In this document: positions 8,638 through 20,776 of the stretch, one piece after another
Position numbering within the stretch: position 1 is the first letter of the stretch
Layout: each line of letters opens with the position of its first letter
Origin: Aspidiotus rigidus
Taxonomy: Eukaryota; Arthropoda; Insecta; Hemiptera; Diaspididae
Length of the DNA stretch: 64,000 nucleotides
Direction of reading: 5' to 3'
Assembly: GCA_035079385.1 (NCBI GenBank)
Contig: JAVHKY010000074.1
Location: forward strand, 682,001 to 746,000
Notes under the pieces: model-generated
The model's database searches: none
What the model saw: the letters and a program-made list of their open reading frames with translations, nothing else
What the model was told of the DNA's origin: nothing
Made by a program: the position numbers and the translations under genes

Positions 8638-11022
8638 TTTTACAATATAGTCTTCGTACAATTTGAATACATTTATTGGAGCGCAAATCGAAGTTATAAA
8701 AAAAATTCATAAAAACTTAATGCTTCTCTATTTCGTAATTTGCTAGATATAGCCGAGATGACCATTTCTGCTTTTTTTTTTTTCTTCTTTTTCGGTTTGC
8801 TTTTCTTCACGAGTAGTTTTATTTAATCGTTGCTCACAATCACAAAAGGAGCCGCGCTGATTTTTCTCTATGTACTTTTTCTAGATCCGATCGCTCCTCA
8901 GCATTGGTTTACTCGCATTCGGTCGTATAAAACAACGATTATAATTGTCGCGTTCGATTTAACTATACTTTCTTCTTCTTCTTGTTTCTTCAGATCTATC
9001 TGTCTCTGTTCTTACTACACATGCGTTTGTGTGTGCGTCGTCTTATTCTTTATATTTCATTCTTCATCCACTTTTGTTTTTTCAACCGGTTTTTTTTCTC
9101 TCTTTTTTGATACCGGCTCTCTTCGGACTCTTTATCATTGCGCCTCTGGTTTGGCATTTCGTGGGAAGAATCACTTCTTTCGGTGTACCGTCATCCGAAG
9201 TTTCTACGTAAGCGAGCGATTTAATTTATGTTCGAACATATTTCGAGGAATTCGACCAAATATTTCCTGAATCGCCAATATAGTGCGAATCGTGGACGAA
9301 ATCGCATCCTTTTACGTCGAGAATAGAAACGCTCCTTCGCGACTTGTGACAATGCTATATCAAAATGCGCACGCGGTAATTGATGAGAAAAATAGGTGAA
9401 ATTTTCTTCTACACCTGAGCAGAGATTTTTGACGTTATTTAATGACTATATATATAAGACCCGGATTTAGGGAAGAAGCCGCAGCGTCAGGACGTACAAT
9501 TGAATCAGTTTTTTTGAAATATATCGTAAGAAGACTGGCAATTGCTTATGTTTGCCGTTCAGCCCTGCCTCTCCTCCGCCCCTTCGAAACACTCAATAAA
9601 TTCAAACTTAGATTAGGAAAATCCGGTAGATAATCAAATCACTTTTAGAATTGATTTTCTATCATCAATGCGAACATCAGGAAGAAACTTATTGAACTGA
9701 CCCGAAACAAAGAAGGAGACAGCGACAACTAAGCACAACTTTCCACTCAGAACAAGAACCTATCAAATGTCACCTTCAAAGAAAAAGAAGAAAGATTGCT
9801 GGAAAAAGCCACAAATTACGTGCAGCCGCAGAAAGATTGAACCAGTGTAACCTTGAAAGTATATCTCTATTAACTGCAAACAAGTAATCCGCGAGACCAG
9901 GAGCCCTAACCCGAATTGGGAAAGTACTGTTGGACATCAAGGAGAATTTGTGCCGAACCGATGACCCCGACGTGCAAAACATTTGCTGTGACCTCGACAC
10001 ATTAGGGTAACTAAGACACAACGCGCCACATAAGGGCAGATAGCAGGATACAATCAAGTCACTACACGACGACCACATCAACCACGCCCACTCTTTATGA
10101 AGCTCAACTTTGACTGGGTAGCGTCGCGTCGGTGGCACAATCTACTAGATACAGTGTTTCTCAGATGTGTCGCATGTGTGACCCGGAGAAGCAACGTATG
10201 GTCACTGTATGGACACATGTAAGGAACCCTTTTTGCATCTTACGAGACAATCCTACTCACAGGAAAAGTACGGAACCTCAGTGTACATATACCTGCAAGT
10301 TTAGTAACGAATTAAGAGCTCATCTTCTTTGCTGGCTTCACCTCATTCAGCGGACTACGGAAGAGGTGGCGTAATAGGATGAAGATGATAAGGTTCATGA
10401 CTCACAGAAATAATTCTACAAGAGAGGAAACAGTTGTCACAAGAAGGCCACAAATATGTTATTCTATGGTCACAAACCAAAATTTTATGATCCTTTGATG
10501 TGACTGCAATAATTATTTTTATAAGTAACCTGTAAGTGTCTCAAGTCACATCTGCAAATCAGGCGAATCAGCTTACCTTAAAAATTACTAGTTTGACGCT
10601 GAGATGTATCCTCTGTTTCCTGCATTCTGACATACGGGTAAGACGGTTCAGGTTACACCCTTTCCCGGATGTGACCTCACTTTGCACGTCGGGACAGAAC
10701 GCAAGTAATGCAGTGGAAGGTCACAAATATTGCAGGGCTAAGGTTGAAACGGATGAGTCGATTTTACGTCGATTTGCGATCGTTTGTGGTCGATTTCTAG
10801 ACGACATACCCCGGAACTATTTTGACAGTAAATCGACTACTTATTGAAATAATGGGTCGACATGACGTCAGATCGACGTCGATTTGCAGTCGACATGGAT
10901 TCAAGGGGAGCTGATTCAAATTGCCTCACCAATGATGTTTGGAATTGGGAACCCACTAAACACAAAAGTGCACTTGGAACGCCTGTTATGCTTCTTTAAA
11001 ACGGTGAATTCAAGGAAGAATT
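8638..11022. other. Unique DNA, possible 3' UTR then decayed sequence
   Basis: 8638-9440 is T-rich and could be the 3' UTR of the preceding exon candidate. 9640-10140 has short coding-like runs on the plus strand (for example SLLTANK and GKVLLDIKENL) broken by stops, not assigned to a family. 9960-10730 is rich in GTCAC/GTGAC words and 10745-10905 in GTCGA words. No intact gene seen. Confidence 0.45.
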
Positions 11023-11395
11023 TTGCTAGAGAAACTCATTCTTCTTTTTAATAGAGCACAACTTCAATTTTTCACCTACGAAGGTAAAGGGAAGTCGTTT
11101 CATAAGATCTTATCTATTCAAAACGAACGCGTATCGCATCTCCTCCCACCATCAATTGTTTCCTCAACGGCTGAAACTCTGCCCATCGGAAAACGCTACA
11201 TTCGTATGCAGTTCATCATTTAATCTTTCTGGCGAGCTTGGAGGAAGGATTATCTAAACGAACTTCGTCATGTAGCCAAATGGAGGAATCCTCACCCCAA
11301 TATCAAAATATCAAAATTGGAGATATCGTGATCCTTGTCGAGGATTTTGCTCAACCGGCAACATGGAATCTCGGTAAAATTGAAGAGGTGTGCTT
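11023..11395 (+). pseudogene. BEL/Pao retrotransposon Pol C-terminal remnant
   Basis: The frame from 11023 reads towards PIGKRYIRMQFII, then a TAA (11221) in place of a glutamine codon, then SFWRAWRKDYLNELR and KWRNPHPN. After an 8-bp duplication (ATATCAAA, near 11305) the next frame gives IKIGDIVILVEDFAQPATW and NLGKIEEV. The order FWxxWxxEYLxxLxxRxKW, then vGDlVlv, then WpLGrI is characteristic of the C-terminal domain that follows integrase in BEL/Pao Pol proteins. One stop and one frameshift make it a pseudogene; only about 120 residues are left and no LTRs are seen near it. Confidence 0.75.
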
Positions 11396-11821
11396 TTCTT
11401 ATGATTTTTAGGGGGCTGGGAAGGAGTACACCACTTGTGAGTCCGCCCTTACAGTTTTATATTTTTGTCGATTTATTTCTAGATCTCGCGGTACACTTCG
11501 GTGCCACGGTACCCCGGTTCCATCCAAGCTCGTGCTTCGTACTCGGCTGTAGAGAAGTCGGGCGCTCGCAAATGTGTTTGTTTTATAAACGCATTCTCAT
11601 GAAATATTTCAGTTTAGTTTTTCACCGCAATTCTACACAATTTCACAATTCACGAGAAGCCGGAGCTGGATGAGGTCAAGATCAACTTCGCTTTTTAAAG
11701 TAAATCTCATAATTTTACATTTTTGCTTCAGAGTTCAAACTAAAACAGAATATTGAGAGAGGAATAGAGGATAAAACGTCTCGGTGTTTTCATTCTTCTC
11801 GCAATACTGTATAGTCTAGGC

Positions 11822-12085
11822 CAGGGGTGCTCAACCTACCGTCCGCGGGCCAGATCTGGCCCACGGAAAGGTTTCCATCCGGCCCGCGAGCCCGTAACAA
11901 GAAATAAAAAAATAAGGAGAAGTGAACACTATTTTGTAACATATGAAATTGTGTTCCTTCTTTTCCATATTTTACTGCTGATCTGATGATTATCTATTAA
12001 AAAACATTTCACTTTTTTTTGTAGCCCGCGAGAGTTTTCAACTCATTCTATGTGGCCCCATGTCCAAAAAGGTTAAGCACCACTG
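11822..12085. mobile_element. hAT-type MITE, 264 bp, TSD GTCTAGGC
   Basis: Starts CAGGGGTGCTCAACCT and ends with the reverse complement of CAGTGGTGCTTAACCT (14 of 16 matching). It is flanked on both sides by the identical 8-mer GTCTAGGC (11814-11821 and 12086-12093). CAG ends, an 8-bp duplication and subterminal GGCCC words fit hAT. No transposase coding, so it is non-autonomous. Confidence 0.92.
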
Positions 12086-12114
12086 GTCTAGGCAATAAAA
12101 ACATAGATTTTGTA

Positions 12115-13395
12115 AATAAAAACATCGTCCGGAAACATAGGGGTTTTCGATGGAAAATGTAAGTATTCCTCCCACAAATAACATATTAGAAATCCTACCC
12201 CCAAAGTGGGCGCTTGCCCTTTTTTTTGGGGGGGGGGGGGGGGGTGTGGAACGTCGAATATTCAAGTTTTTTGGGAATAACTCGTCAAATTTTGATCCAA
12301 ATAAAAAATGTTTCAAACAAAAGTTGTTCCTCGTTACATCTAATATATAAAGCAGAAAGTTTGTCCGTCTGTCTGTCCGTTTATAACTCGAGAACTACTG
12401 GGCCGATCGCTTTCAAACTTTCAGGATATATTGTCCTCATCCCAGAGCAGCACATAGACTCATAAAAATAAAAATTTGACGGGGAGGTGCTGAGTAATTT
12501 CAAAAAAGGGCGAAAACAATGACTTTTTTCAATATAAAAAAACGTGGTGGTGTAGCTTGCCATGTACGTTAGACCTACGCGCGTTGAGTGGCGCAGTTTC
12601 GAGAATTGAATTATTGTGATAACTCGAGTATAACTCATTTTTATGAAAAATTGAAGAGAACAAAAATTGTAGCCCCTGTAATTTCCTTTCGAATGAGCCC
12701 GGTTCCAGATTTTTAGGAGGAAATTTTGTGACTACAGTATTCGCTGTTCTTCCATACTAAGCAAGTTATTTTATTCACAGTTTTAAAAACACACGTACAT
12801 AAAGGATTTTACATCCGGTATCTCATACAAGAACCAATGTCTAGACAAGGTGCGCACTACGTATGGGCTAGCGGAAATTACCCTTTTTTTTGCCTGTTGT
12901 CCGTGTTTTCTTAGGGACTGGCAATATGAATGGATTTGTCTGTATTCTGCTGCGATGAATACAGGCTTCACGCGTTAAGTCAGCTCTCAAGTGAATTAGT
13001 GTGTAAAAAATTTAATTTGGTGATTTTATTTTTGTGCTTTGATATATTTTTATAAGTACAGTCGCAGTTTTTGGTGTCTATTTTCTTATTTTTGAACTGA
13101 ATAGTTGTGAATTTTGCAAAACTCTTTCCACTGTTTCTAAATTCATCTGAATTCCAAGATACCTACAAAACACACATACCTATAAGATACAGATACCTAT
13201 AAAACACAGATATCTACTCAACACACAGCTAGCGGTCAGGCGCGCCGGAGGCGCGTCGCCAACCGCTAGTTTCTTATAAAATTAAGTATACATGTGCTAT
13301 TGTAGGTAGAATAGCGCAGGAAATATCCTCTGTTGGAAACGGATTCAATTTTTAAATTTTATGGTTTTCCATATTCTTCAGTTGATTCCTGTGAA
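12115..13395 (+). repeat. Foldback-family repeat, left copy (split by a Helitron)
   Basis: Plus-strand segments 12115-12338 and 13270-13395 together match the reverse complement of 14985-15345 almost base for base, including a homopolymer G run (12230-12244; C run at 15219-15230) and the core GTTCCTCGTT. The two copies are inverted about 1.6 kb apart. No coding. The same core recurs at 29925-29964 and 30527-30567. Confidence 0.85.
12339..13269 (+). mobile_element. Non-autonomous Helitron, 931 bp
   Basis: Begins TCTAATATATAAAGC and ends CTAG, with a GC-rich hairpin just before the end (GGCGCGCC and GGCGCGTCGCC around 13240-13258). It lies between a 5' A and a 3' T with no target duplication: all Helitron hallmarks. 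Boundaries are confirmed by the inverted paralogous copy at 15110-15130, where the same flanking sequence is uninterrupted. The interior shows no Rep/helicase coding, so it depends on a partner elsewhere. Confidence 0.93.
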
Positions 13396-14984
13396 TTTGT
13401 ATCTACTCAAAATGTAATGGTATGGAACAATTCTTCAAGTAAAAATCATTCTTCATTCAATTTTCTTTAATTTAAACTAAAAACACGTCGATCTAAACGT
13501 AATGGTCGAAGAGAAAAAAAATCTCACTATAAAAGGCATACAACTATTACGATGAATACTCGTATTTTCTAATTGTACATTTATAAGTTTCTTCCTCTGA
13601 TAAAATTTCATTACTTTCAACCGAACTGTTCATACTTTCGTCCGTTTTACTTTCCTGCTTTCCGTCAAGTTGGGTCATTTTTTCCTCAGCTTCAATACCT
13701 CCAAAATTTAAACACGTTAGAACGAGACAGTTGCTACATATATTTGAATACTTCAATCCTGTGCATAATAAATGAATAATTATTTGAAATTTTGGTCTCA
13801 ATTTTTATGATAAATCTGAAAAAAGTTTATTGACGGCTTTGCTTGCACAGAAAAGAGAAAGAAAATCAAATATTTGTAGAATGTTGACGTTTTGACACCT
13901 TTGTACACGTTTCCCTCCTCTCTGATCCTTAAGCGTCCCACACATTTTCCAGTTCATCTATTCAAAGATAACTCACATAAACATTTTGTTTCTTTTCATC
14001 TCTCTTTTCCTCAAATAGTCGTCAAAGAACTTTTTTCAAACGTACGAGTATTTCTTTGCACAAAAACGTTTGAACCTTTTGATTAATAACAACTTCATTC
14101 ATTGGTGAGGCCGGCAATTTGATCCGTTAGAGATCGTTATTGAGAGTGGAGTAGTTAGATTTTTTAAACGCAATATTAAAATAATGCTCGCGCAAATACT
14201 AATACATAGCTACCTGTTTTACGACAGCTAAACGCTGTTTTACAACCTATCAAGCAATCACACGAAATTAAATTGAGAAGCTCAGGAGGAACTGGGGACG
14301 ATGTAACCAGCTTTAAAGATTTCTTCCGAATCTGAGTCTGTATCATTAAATATATCAACAATACTGTCCAATGATTTTTTCTTAATGCCCCTGTAAGCTG
14401 TTTCCTTTCCTTCTCGGTAAATGGCGCTTGTGGCATCGCAACCACTCACTGCATAGGACAATAATATTCGACTGTGTAAGTTCGAATCTTCTTCTTGAAT
14501 CTCTTGGATATTGTAATAACGAGTTGGAACTTTACCCTTTGCTTTTCATGTGTGCCACTTTCTACATAATGTGTGTAGTACTAGCTTCTCCGTATCTTCA
14601 AATAAATGCAGTCTCTCAACATTCCGTTTAAACTTCTTCATCCCTTTGAGCCTACATTTAGCAACTGCTCCCCATCATTTAATGGTTTATCACAAATACA
14701 TAATACGTATTTCTCCTTCCACAGAGGACAGATGTGATATCATTATAAATGCAAAAGAACACAACATGCAACAAATGATGCAGATATATTCGCGAGTGGT
14801 GCTGAATACTATAGCCCGCAGTAATGAAATCTCTGCACCTGCACTGGGACCTTGAAAACGGAATACTTACTCAACTTTAAATGCTTGCTTGCTACTCCAC
14901 TCGCACCAGTGGACATGTGTGCAGTTGGGCTACTATAATTATCGGAAAATGGTAGAGAAAATGATTTCTATTCATAAACTCATG
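13396..14984. other. DNA between inverted repeat copies, no gene recognised
   Basis: About 1.6 kb of AT-rich DNA with only short motif-free open frames. If the flanking inverted repeats are termini of a single DNA transposon, this would be its interior, but no transposase-like motif is visible. Confidence 0.5.
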
Positions 14985-15345
14985 CTCCTGACAAAATATT
15001 TCACAGAAATTAACTCAAGAATATGGGAAATCGTAAAATTTAAGAATTGAATCCGTTTCCAACAGAGGATATTTCCTGCGCTATTCTACTTACAATAGCA
15101 CATGTATACTTAATTTTATAGGAAATTTAACGAGGAACAACTTTTGTTTGAAACATTTTTCATTTGGATCAAAATTTGACGAGTTATTCCCAAAAAACTT
15201 GAATATTCGACGTTCCACCCCCCCCCCCAAAAAAAAGGGGCAAGCGCCCACTTTGGGGGTAGGATTTCTAATATGTTATTTGTGGGAGGGATACTTACAT
15301 TTTCCATCGAAAACCCCTATGTTCCCAGACGTTGTTTTTTTAAAT
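14985..15345 (-). repeat. Foldback-family repeat, right (inverted) copy with Helitron empty site
   Basis: Reverse-complement partner of 12115-13395. It lacks the 931-bp Helitron and so preserves the pre-insertion sequence GTTCCTCGTTAAATTTCCTA (in minus orientation). The match extends from about 15345 down to about 14985. Confidence 0.88.
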
Positions 15346-17361
15346 GTTTTCATTGGAATCAATATGAATTAATGAACATGCCAACATTCACCGGTAATAG
15401 TCCTCGAAATTTCCTTTTCGATGAGTCTAATTTTATTATTATCTGCGCATTTTTGAATTTTGGTGAGTCATCACACCTCTCCATTCTGTACACTTTGAGT
15501 AGGAGAAAAACTTTCAATACAATTTCTTTGCTTTTCTCTCATGGGGTATTACAGTTTTTACTTTCTGGACACGTGTATGGTTTCAGTTGGTGCAACCTAT
15601 CGGATCAATATAGGATGCCGGATAACTAATTTAAACTTTTATTACAAATCTCGTGCGTACAGATTGTATTATGCGAAAAGACAAAAGCTTTCGAGCAGTT
15701 CCGAAGTTCGTATATTGAGTTACAAGCGCTCCATATTTCTGGTTTTCGGCTTCAACTTACTCGGAAAACTCTTTTCTTCTCGCTTTTCTTGCCGCGTATA
15801 ATAAATGTTCATTATATTTTGTCAGTGTTTTATCACAAAAGGATAAAGTTTCTTCCATCTTGAGGAGTTAAATTAACCAGAAAATTCGCTACATTATTTA
15901 CAACGCAGATTCAGTGAACGTAAACGTAGGCTTAAAGAGGTTATTTAATTTTCTTCATTCGCGCGTTAAGTTCATGAAAAACATAACCGCCTGTTTCTAC
16001 GCCCTGTGCCATGCGCCATACACCGCGTCAAAAGACTCAAGTTCGCTGATTCCCATCGCATTCGAAATTCACAAGCCGTAACTTTATTAAATTTTATTCG
16101 TGACGAAAGAATAAATAATAAAAAAAAAAAAAAACTCACAGATATGTAATAATACAGATTTTTGTTTTCATTTATTCATTAACATTTTTTTCGACATGAT
16201 ATATAATCGTTAAATGGTATACGGCATCACTATATTTTTTTTTTTTCTCAACGTTATAATAGGGGAGAGACATTGATTTTTATTCTGATTAAATCTGTTT
16301 TCACCGCACAAAGATGAATTTCGTGAACCAGTTTCCAGTTCCCACATGATTCGTACTGTGTTTAGATAAATGCACTCGTCGGTCGGAAGGTTGTAACATT
16401 GATTGTATAGACAGCAATAAGTTCGCACAAAATGTGAAAACGTCAAACAAAATTAACCTTTTAATTTCGATTTCAAGTGCAGTAAACTTCTCACCGTATA
16501 GGCTGATCGGTATATGTTGAGACTTGAACGGTATAAATATGTCGACACGTTATTATCTTTCATTCCAGCATACATGACTCACATTTGTCTCTTTACTTTC
16601 GGTTCGTTGTCCCCACATGTACTGCACGAGGTGTTCGACATTAATTATTTAATGGGTTTTTGTACGCATAAATATTTTAAATGGTACGTTTCAACCAAGA
16701 TTTTGGGATTAGACATAATAAAAGGAAATTTGTACATGTATGGATTAATTTCATACTGTCTTTCTACGAATAGAACTGCTAAAATGACTTAATTTCCTTA
16801 CAATATTCAAGTAAAACTTCGACTTACTCAAAGTTAATTTGGTGGATGCTCGGGTTTCCAAGACTACTAGCAATTTAAAAACGTCACTTCCGCGATTCGA
16901 TCTTCCACACACCTTAAGGTTAATCAAGCGTATAAAGAATGTAGCGACTTCAGGATAGTCCAAGGATAAAATTTTTCTTACAACGGTGAGACGTGATGCG
17001 GCAAAATTTTCTTAATAACCAAACCCTCGATGAATCTGCTCAGGTGGTCACACTGAAGTAAGAGATAAGATATTATGTACATATCAGTGTTCAATATTAT
17101 GTTTTGGACTTGGTCTCTGGTATCGTAATTCAGCCTATCCGTCGCAAGTGGCGACCGTGACAAAACTCTTATCTAATTTAATTTGTTCATTTTGACGTAT
17201 TTTATTTCGATCACCGTGAATTTTTCCTTTATGTCATTTTTTTTAAATCATACCGAACGAGACGAATAATTCAGTAACGAGTAACGACAGTAACATTAGC
17301 CTGCAGTTACCTTAGTTTTCAGGATCAAATTTGAACATGACGCAGCATAATTTGGCGCAGA
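15346..17361. other. Unique AT-rich DNA, no gene recognised
   Basis: Several 60-120 codon open frames lack motifs and overlap on both strands; I treat them as chance. Poly-A/T tracts lie at 16120-16134 and 16236-16247. Confidence 0.5.
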
Positions 17362-17649
17362 CAAAGTGTTGAGGGTAGTGGTACCCACTTCATCTTTCTC
17401 TTATTAATAATATAACAAAACATAAGAACAGAATGTAAGTACAAAAAATAACAGTAACAACTGAAAAAAAATAAAATTAATATGATAGTAATAGAAAAAA
17501 AAAAAAAAAAGATATAAAGAAAGAAAAACAATGGGAAGTTTTTTTTTGAAATAGTAATAATAGCAAAACTTGGAAAAAAATTTTTTAAGAATTAAGGGGG
17601 GAAAGAAAAAAAAAAAAAAAAAAAAAAAAAAGAAGAAAGGTTGGAGTAG

Positions 17650-18125
17650 AGGTCACTGGGATTGTAGCTATTTCCTGTAACCATGGGCGATAAGTGGAGT
17701 ACTAGTCACGCGACAGCAGGATCACTTTTTCTCATCTATTTCAGGATAAGAATAAGTTGTTAAACAATTCATACCATAAATGTATACATGTTCTCATGAC
17801 CACCCTCACACCGCATCTGGATGCCCAACTACTGGGGAAGGCGGTTATCTCCCTGTAACCATCGACCAAAAGTGGAGTACTGGGCAATCCGCTGCGGACC
17901 AACATTTACTTCTACTATTTCAGCTTAGAGTAAGATGTTAATTAATCCACCTATGCAAATGTACATGTCTCGCAACCACCATCACACCGCAATCGGCTGT
18001 CCTGCCACTGGGGAAGGCGGTTATCTCCCTGTAACCATCGATCAAAAGTGGAGTACTGGACACGCCCTGCGGATCTTTACTTACTACTATTACAGGTATA
18101 GAAGTAAGATTGTAACCAACACATA
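17650..18125. repeat. Tandem repeat, about 177 bp x 2.7
   Basis: Successive starts of TGTAACCAT are 178 and 176 bp apart. Each unit also contains AAGTGGAGTACT and, in units two and three, ACTGGGGAAGGCGGTTATCT. The first unit is the most diverged. Confidence 0.88.
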
Positions 18126-18430
18126 ATTTTTACAATTGTATTATTTATATAACACTTGATATCTTGTAATTATTATCAGGTCTCCTCTACCCCACTTATT
18201 TAGGGATATGTAGAGGAGTCCCCCCCCCAGTATTGTACCTCCCAATCTACTTTTCTCCTCCCAGCTGCCCTGAGATCACTGTTAGATCAATTGGGGCAAC
18301 TGAGTGGATGATTAATAGCCGAAGTGCAAAAGGGAAACCCGTCCAGTGCATAAGTCAACTCGACAAGTCTCTGCGGGCAACCCTTGAGTATGGAAGCACT
18401 AAATATAAACTACATTTAAGATGATAAAAC

Positions 18431-18460
18431 CCCTTGCAGAGAGCGATCTCTCTGCAAGGG
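18431..18460. repeat. Perfect 13-bp stem hairpin
   Basis: CCCTTGCAGAGAG, loop CGAT, CTCTCTGCAAGGG: thirteen perfect pairs around a four-base loop. Confidence 0.85.
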
Positions 18461-18633
18461 TTAGTCTATAATATTGTCTTAACGCGGAATAAACTGGCCC
18501 CATGGAGCAAGTTCCAACTGGGGAACCCCCCCCCCAAAAAAAAAAAAAAGGTTGGAGTAGAGGGTAGCTACTAGGCTTTGCCTCGTCTTACACCGTATTT
18601 AAAAAAAGAGAGTATACAGTTATTGTGAATAGT

Positions 18634-20668
18634 TTAAATGGTTAATGCTGGAGGGAGACGAGAAATGAATTGTGCAAGGTGAGGGAATATTGCGAAATTT
18701 TCAACAGATAGGAGATTGGTAGCTGTGACAGGTGTGGGAAGGTTAAGAGTCAAAATTTGTGAATATAAAATTTGTCTGATGGTTTCTAATTTTTTGCATT
18801 AAAAAAAAATATGATTAATTTTTCCTTGTAGAGGTTCGTTAGGATGTAGAGGACATAAGTCGGAGTCGGTAATATTTATTCTTTTTGAATGGACTGGGAG
18901 ACGATTATGACCAAACCGGAGACGACTGAGTTTGATAATGATGGAACGGTGGAAGTCAGTGAACTGTTTGTGCCAGGAGGACGACGGTAATTGAGGTTGG
19001 ATGATAAAATATTGTGAATTTGTATTATTAAAGGATTTTGGATAATTTATTGACCAATCATCTTGTGTAGAGTGTCGAACTAAATTGTACAATTCCGATA
19101 AAGGAAGTAACTTAGATGTAAGTGGTGAAGAATGTGCAAATTTAGCTTTGTGATCTGCGATTTTGTTATTAATAATTCCTGCATGTCCGGGTATCCAAAG
19201 AAAATTAATTTGAATGGGTGAATTAAGTGAATTTAACAAGGAAATAATTGGTAATGCTAAAGTTTATTTAACGTTAGAAGGAGAAGAAGAGAAGGATTGT
19301 AGAGCTGAAAGAGAATCCAAAATTATAAGAAAACGTCCTGTAATGAAGTTCTGTTTTACATAATAGAGAGCTTGAAAGATAGCCATTTGTCCTGCATGGA
19401 AGACTGACGTAAAGTTGGGAAGTGAAATAGCACAGTGAATTGGAATGGATGGGATCCGGACCATTCCTACCCCTTGTTGATCTTTTGACCCGTCAGTAAA
19501 AATATGAGTGTGTTGTGGAAATTGTTGAGTGAATGATTGAAAAATTTCTTGAGGGATGGCATTAGGGGTTTTAGGTAACCTATGTATTTCAACTTGTCTA
19601 AAAATTTGTTGGAACGAAAATGTTGATAAAGGGTAAGCTGGAACTGGAATTATGAAGCGTTGTAACCGAAAGATGAGATTAGCTCGCTCACAAACAAGAG
19701 GTAGGCGCCAATCCACAAATCTCCAATGATTGAGAAGGTACGAAATATCATCATTAACTTTTGAATGCTGGTAAGAAACGCTTCTAATTATAAATCTGTC
19801 GGTGAGATAATTGCGACGAAATTGTAGGGGCATAATCCCTGTTTCAGCGCAGAGAGCTGGGATTGGTGTAGAATTTAAAGCCCTACAATGAGACGGGTAC
19901 ATTTATTTTGGAAGGAATCTAATTTTTGTAAGTGAGTTTTACTTGCAGAACCATAGAGTGAAGAACCATAGTCTAGTTTGGAGCGGATTATCGATTTATA
20001 AAAGAGTGTCAAAATGATAGGATCTCCAGCCCATTGAGTGGAGCAAGCATTTTGAGGAGGTTAATGCAAGGTCCAGTCTTTGACATAAGTTTAGTAATAT
20101 GTTGTTTCCAAAGTAATTTAGGATCGAAGCCGATACCTAGATATTCTACTGTAGATACTAGAGGAAGTAGGATGTTGTAGACAGTAAGAGTTGCGTTTGC
20201 ATTGTTGTAGGGCTTAAGAGAAAAAACCATTGTCACCGATTTGGATGAAGAGAAAGTTAGATTCAACTGTTGTGCCTCATGTGATATTTGATCGATCGCA
20301 GTTTGAGTTTGTGTTGTCGCAATTGTTAGGTTTTTGTGTGTCGAAAAAATTACGATGTCGTCAGCAAAAAATATGGATTTGACTCCTATCACGTTAGGTA
20401 TTAAGAACAATGCATAAATATTAAAGAGTGTGGGGGATAAGGGGAATCCTTGCGGAAGACCTAGGAATGAATTCCGACATGAAGTACCAAGTTCAGTGTA
20501 ATGATATATGCGTCGATTGATGAATAAGAAGTTGATGTATTGAATGAAATGAGCTGGTAGGTTAATGTCGGACAATATCTTCATTAGAGTAGGGGTGTGT
20601 ACATTGGGGTAAGCCGAATCAATATCTAAAAATGCAGCAACAAGGTGTTCCTTGTGTAAGAAGGCTTC
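18634..20668 (-). pseudogene. I-group non-LTR retrotransposon: RT plus RNase H, 5'-truncated
   Basis: Reading the minus strand from 20668: AAFLDIDSAYPNVHTP (an RT palm block), then GLPQGFPLSPTLFNIY and SIFFADDIVIF, the PQG and FADD catalytic blocks, and the thumb down to about 20009. After a frameshift, 19902-19264 gives the connecting region and the RNase H start HIFTDGSKDQQGVGM; 19239-18799 gives WIPGHAGI and the C-terminal segment; another shift leads to a stop at 18634. The RNase H glutamate usually in AExxAI reads AGQMAI, and the GNExAD motif reads NNKIAD, so catalytic residues are lost. Fingers and the upstream endonuclease are missing: the copy ends inside the Copia LTR. Confidence 0.87.
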
Positions 20669-20776
20669 TGAAAGATAAGAGACTTATTTTGATAATGTTT
20701 CTCATTGTTCTTGTCAGTCGATTCAGACAAAGATTAGGGTTGAAAAATATAATTTATAGTTGATTGATCGTCAACA
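20669..20776 (+). repeat. Right part of the split Copia 5' LTR
   Basis: Matches 23386-23500 and 23595-23702 closely, including TTATTTTGATAATGTTTCTC and TTGTTCTTGTCAGT, and ends TCAACA at 20776. LTR positions from about 46 to 117 are missing at the insertion point. Confidence 0.85.

Larger units (their letters stand above)
17413..18633. repeat. A-rich DNA, 177-bp tandem array and hairpin inside the Copia LTR
   Basis: 17413-17640 is A-rich with long A runs. Three tandem units of about 177 bp follow (17650-18125; the shared word TGTAACCAT starts at 17676, 17854 and 18030), then about 400 bp of single-copy DNA including a strong hairpin. GGTTGGAGTAGAGG follows an A run at both 17639 and 18551, bracketing the module. 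On the minus strand this region lies downstream of the non-LTR element's stop and may be its 3' region or a second truncated copy. No coding identified. Confidence 0.6.

Noticed and set aside
8830..9270. 146-codon open frame on the plus strand
   Set aside because: Ser/Phe/Cys-rich low-complexity translation from a TTC/TTT-rich tract, no motif; looks like chance or 3' UTR.
9776..10138. 120-codon minus-strand open frame
   Set aside because: No motif, and the plus strand of the same interval has equally coding-like fragments; unresolved rather than a gene.
12150..12350. Open frame with a glycine run
   Set aside because: The run is a homopolymer G tract of variable length inside a non-coding repeat (compare the C run at 15219).
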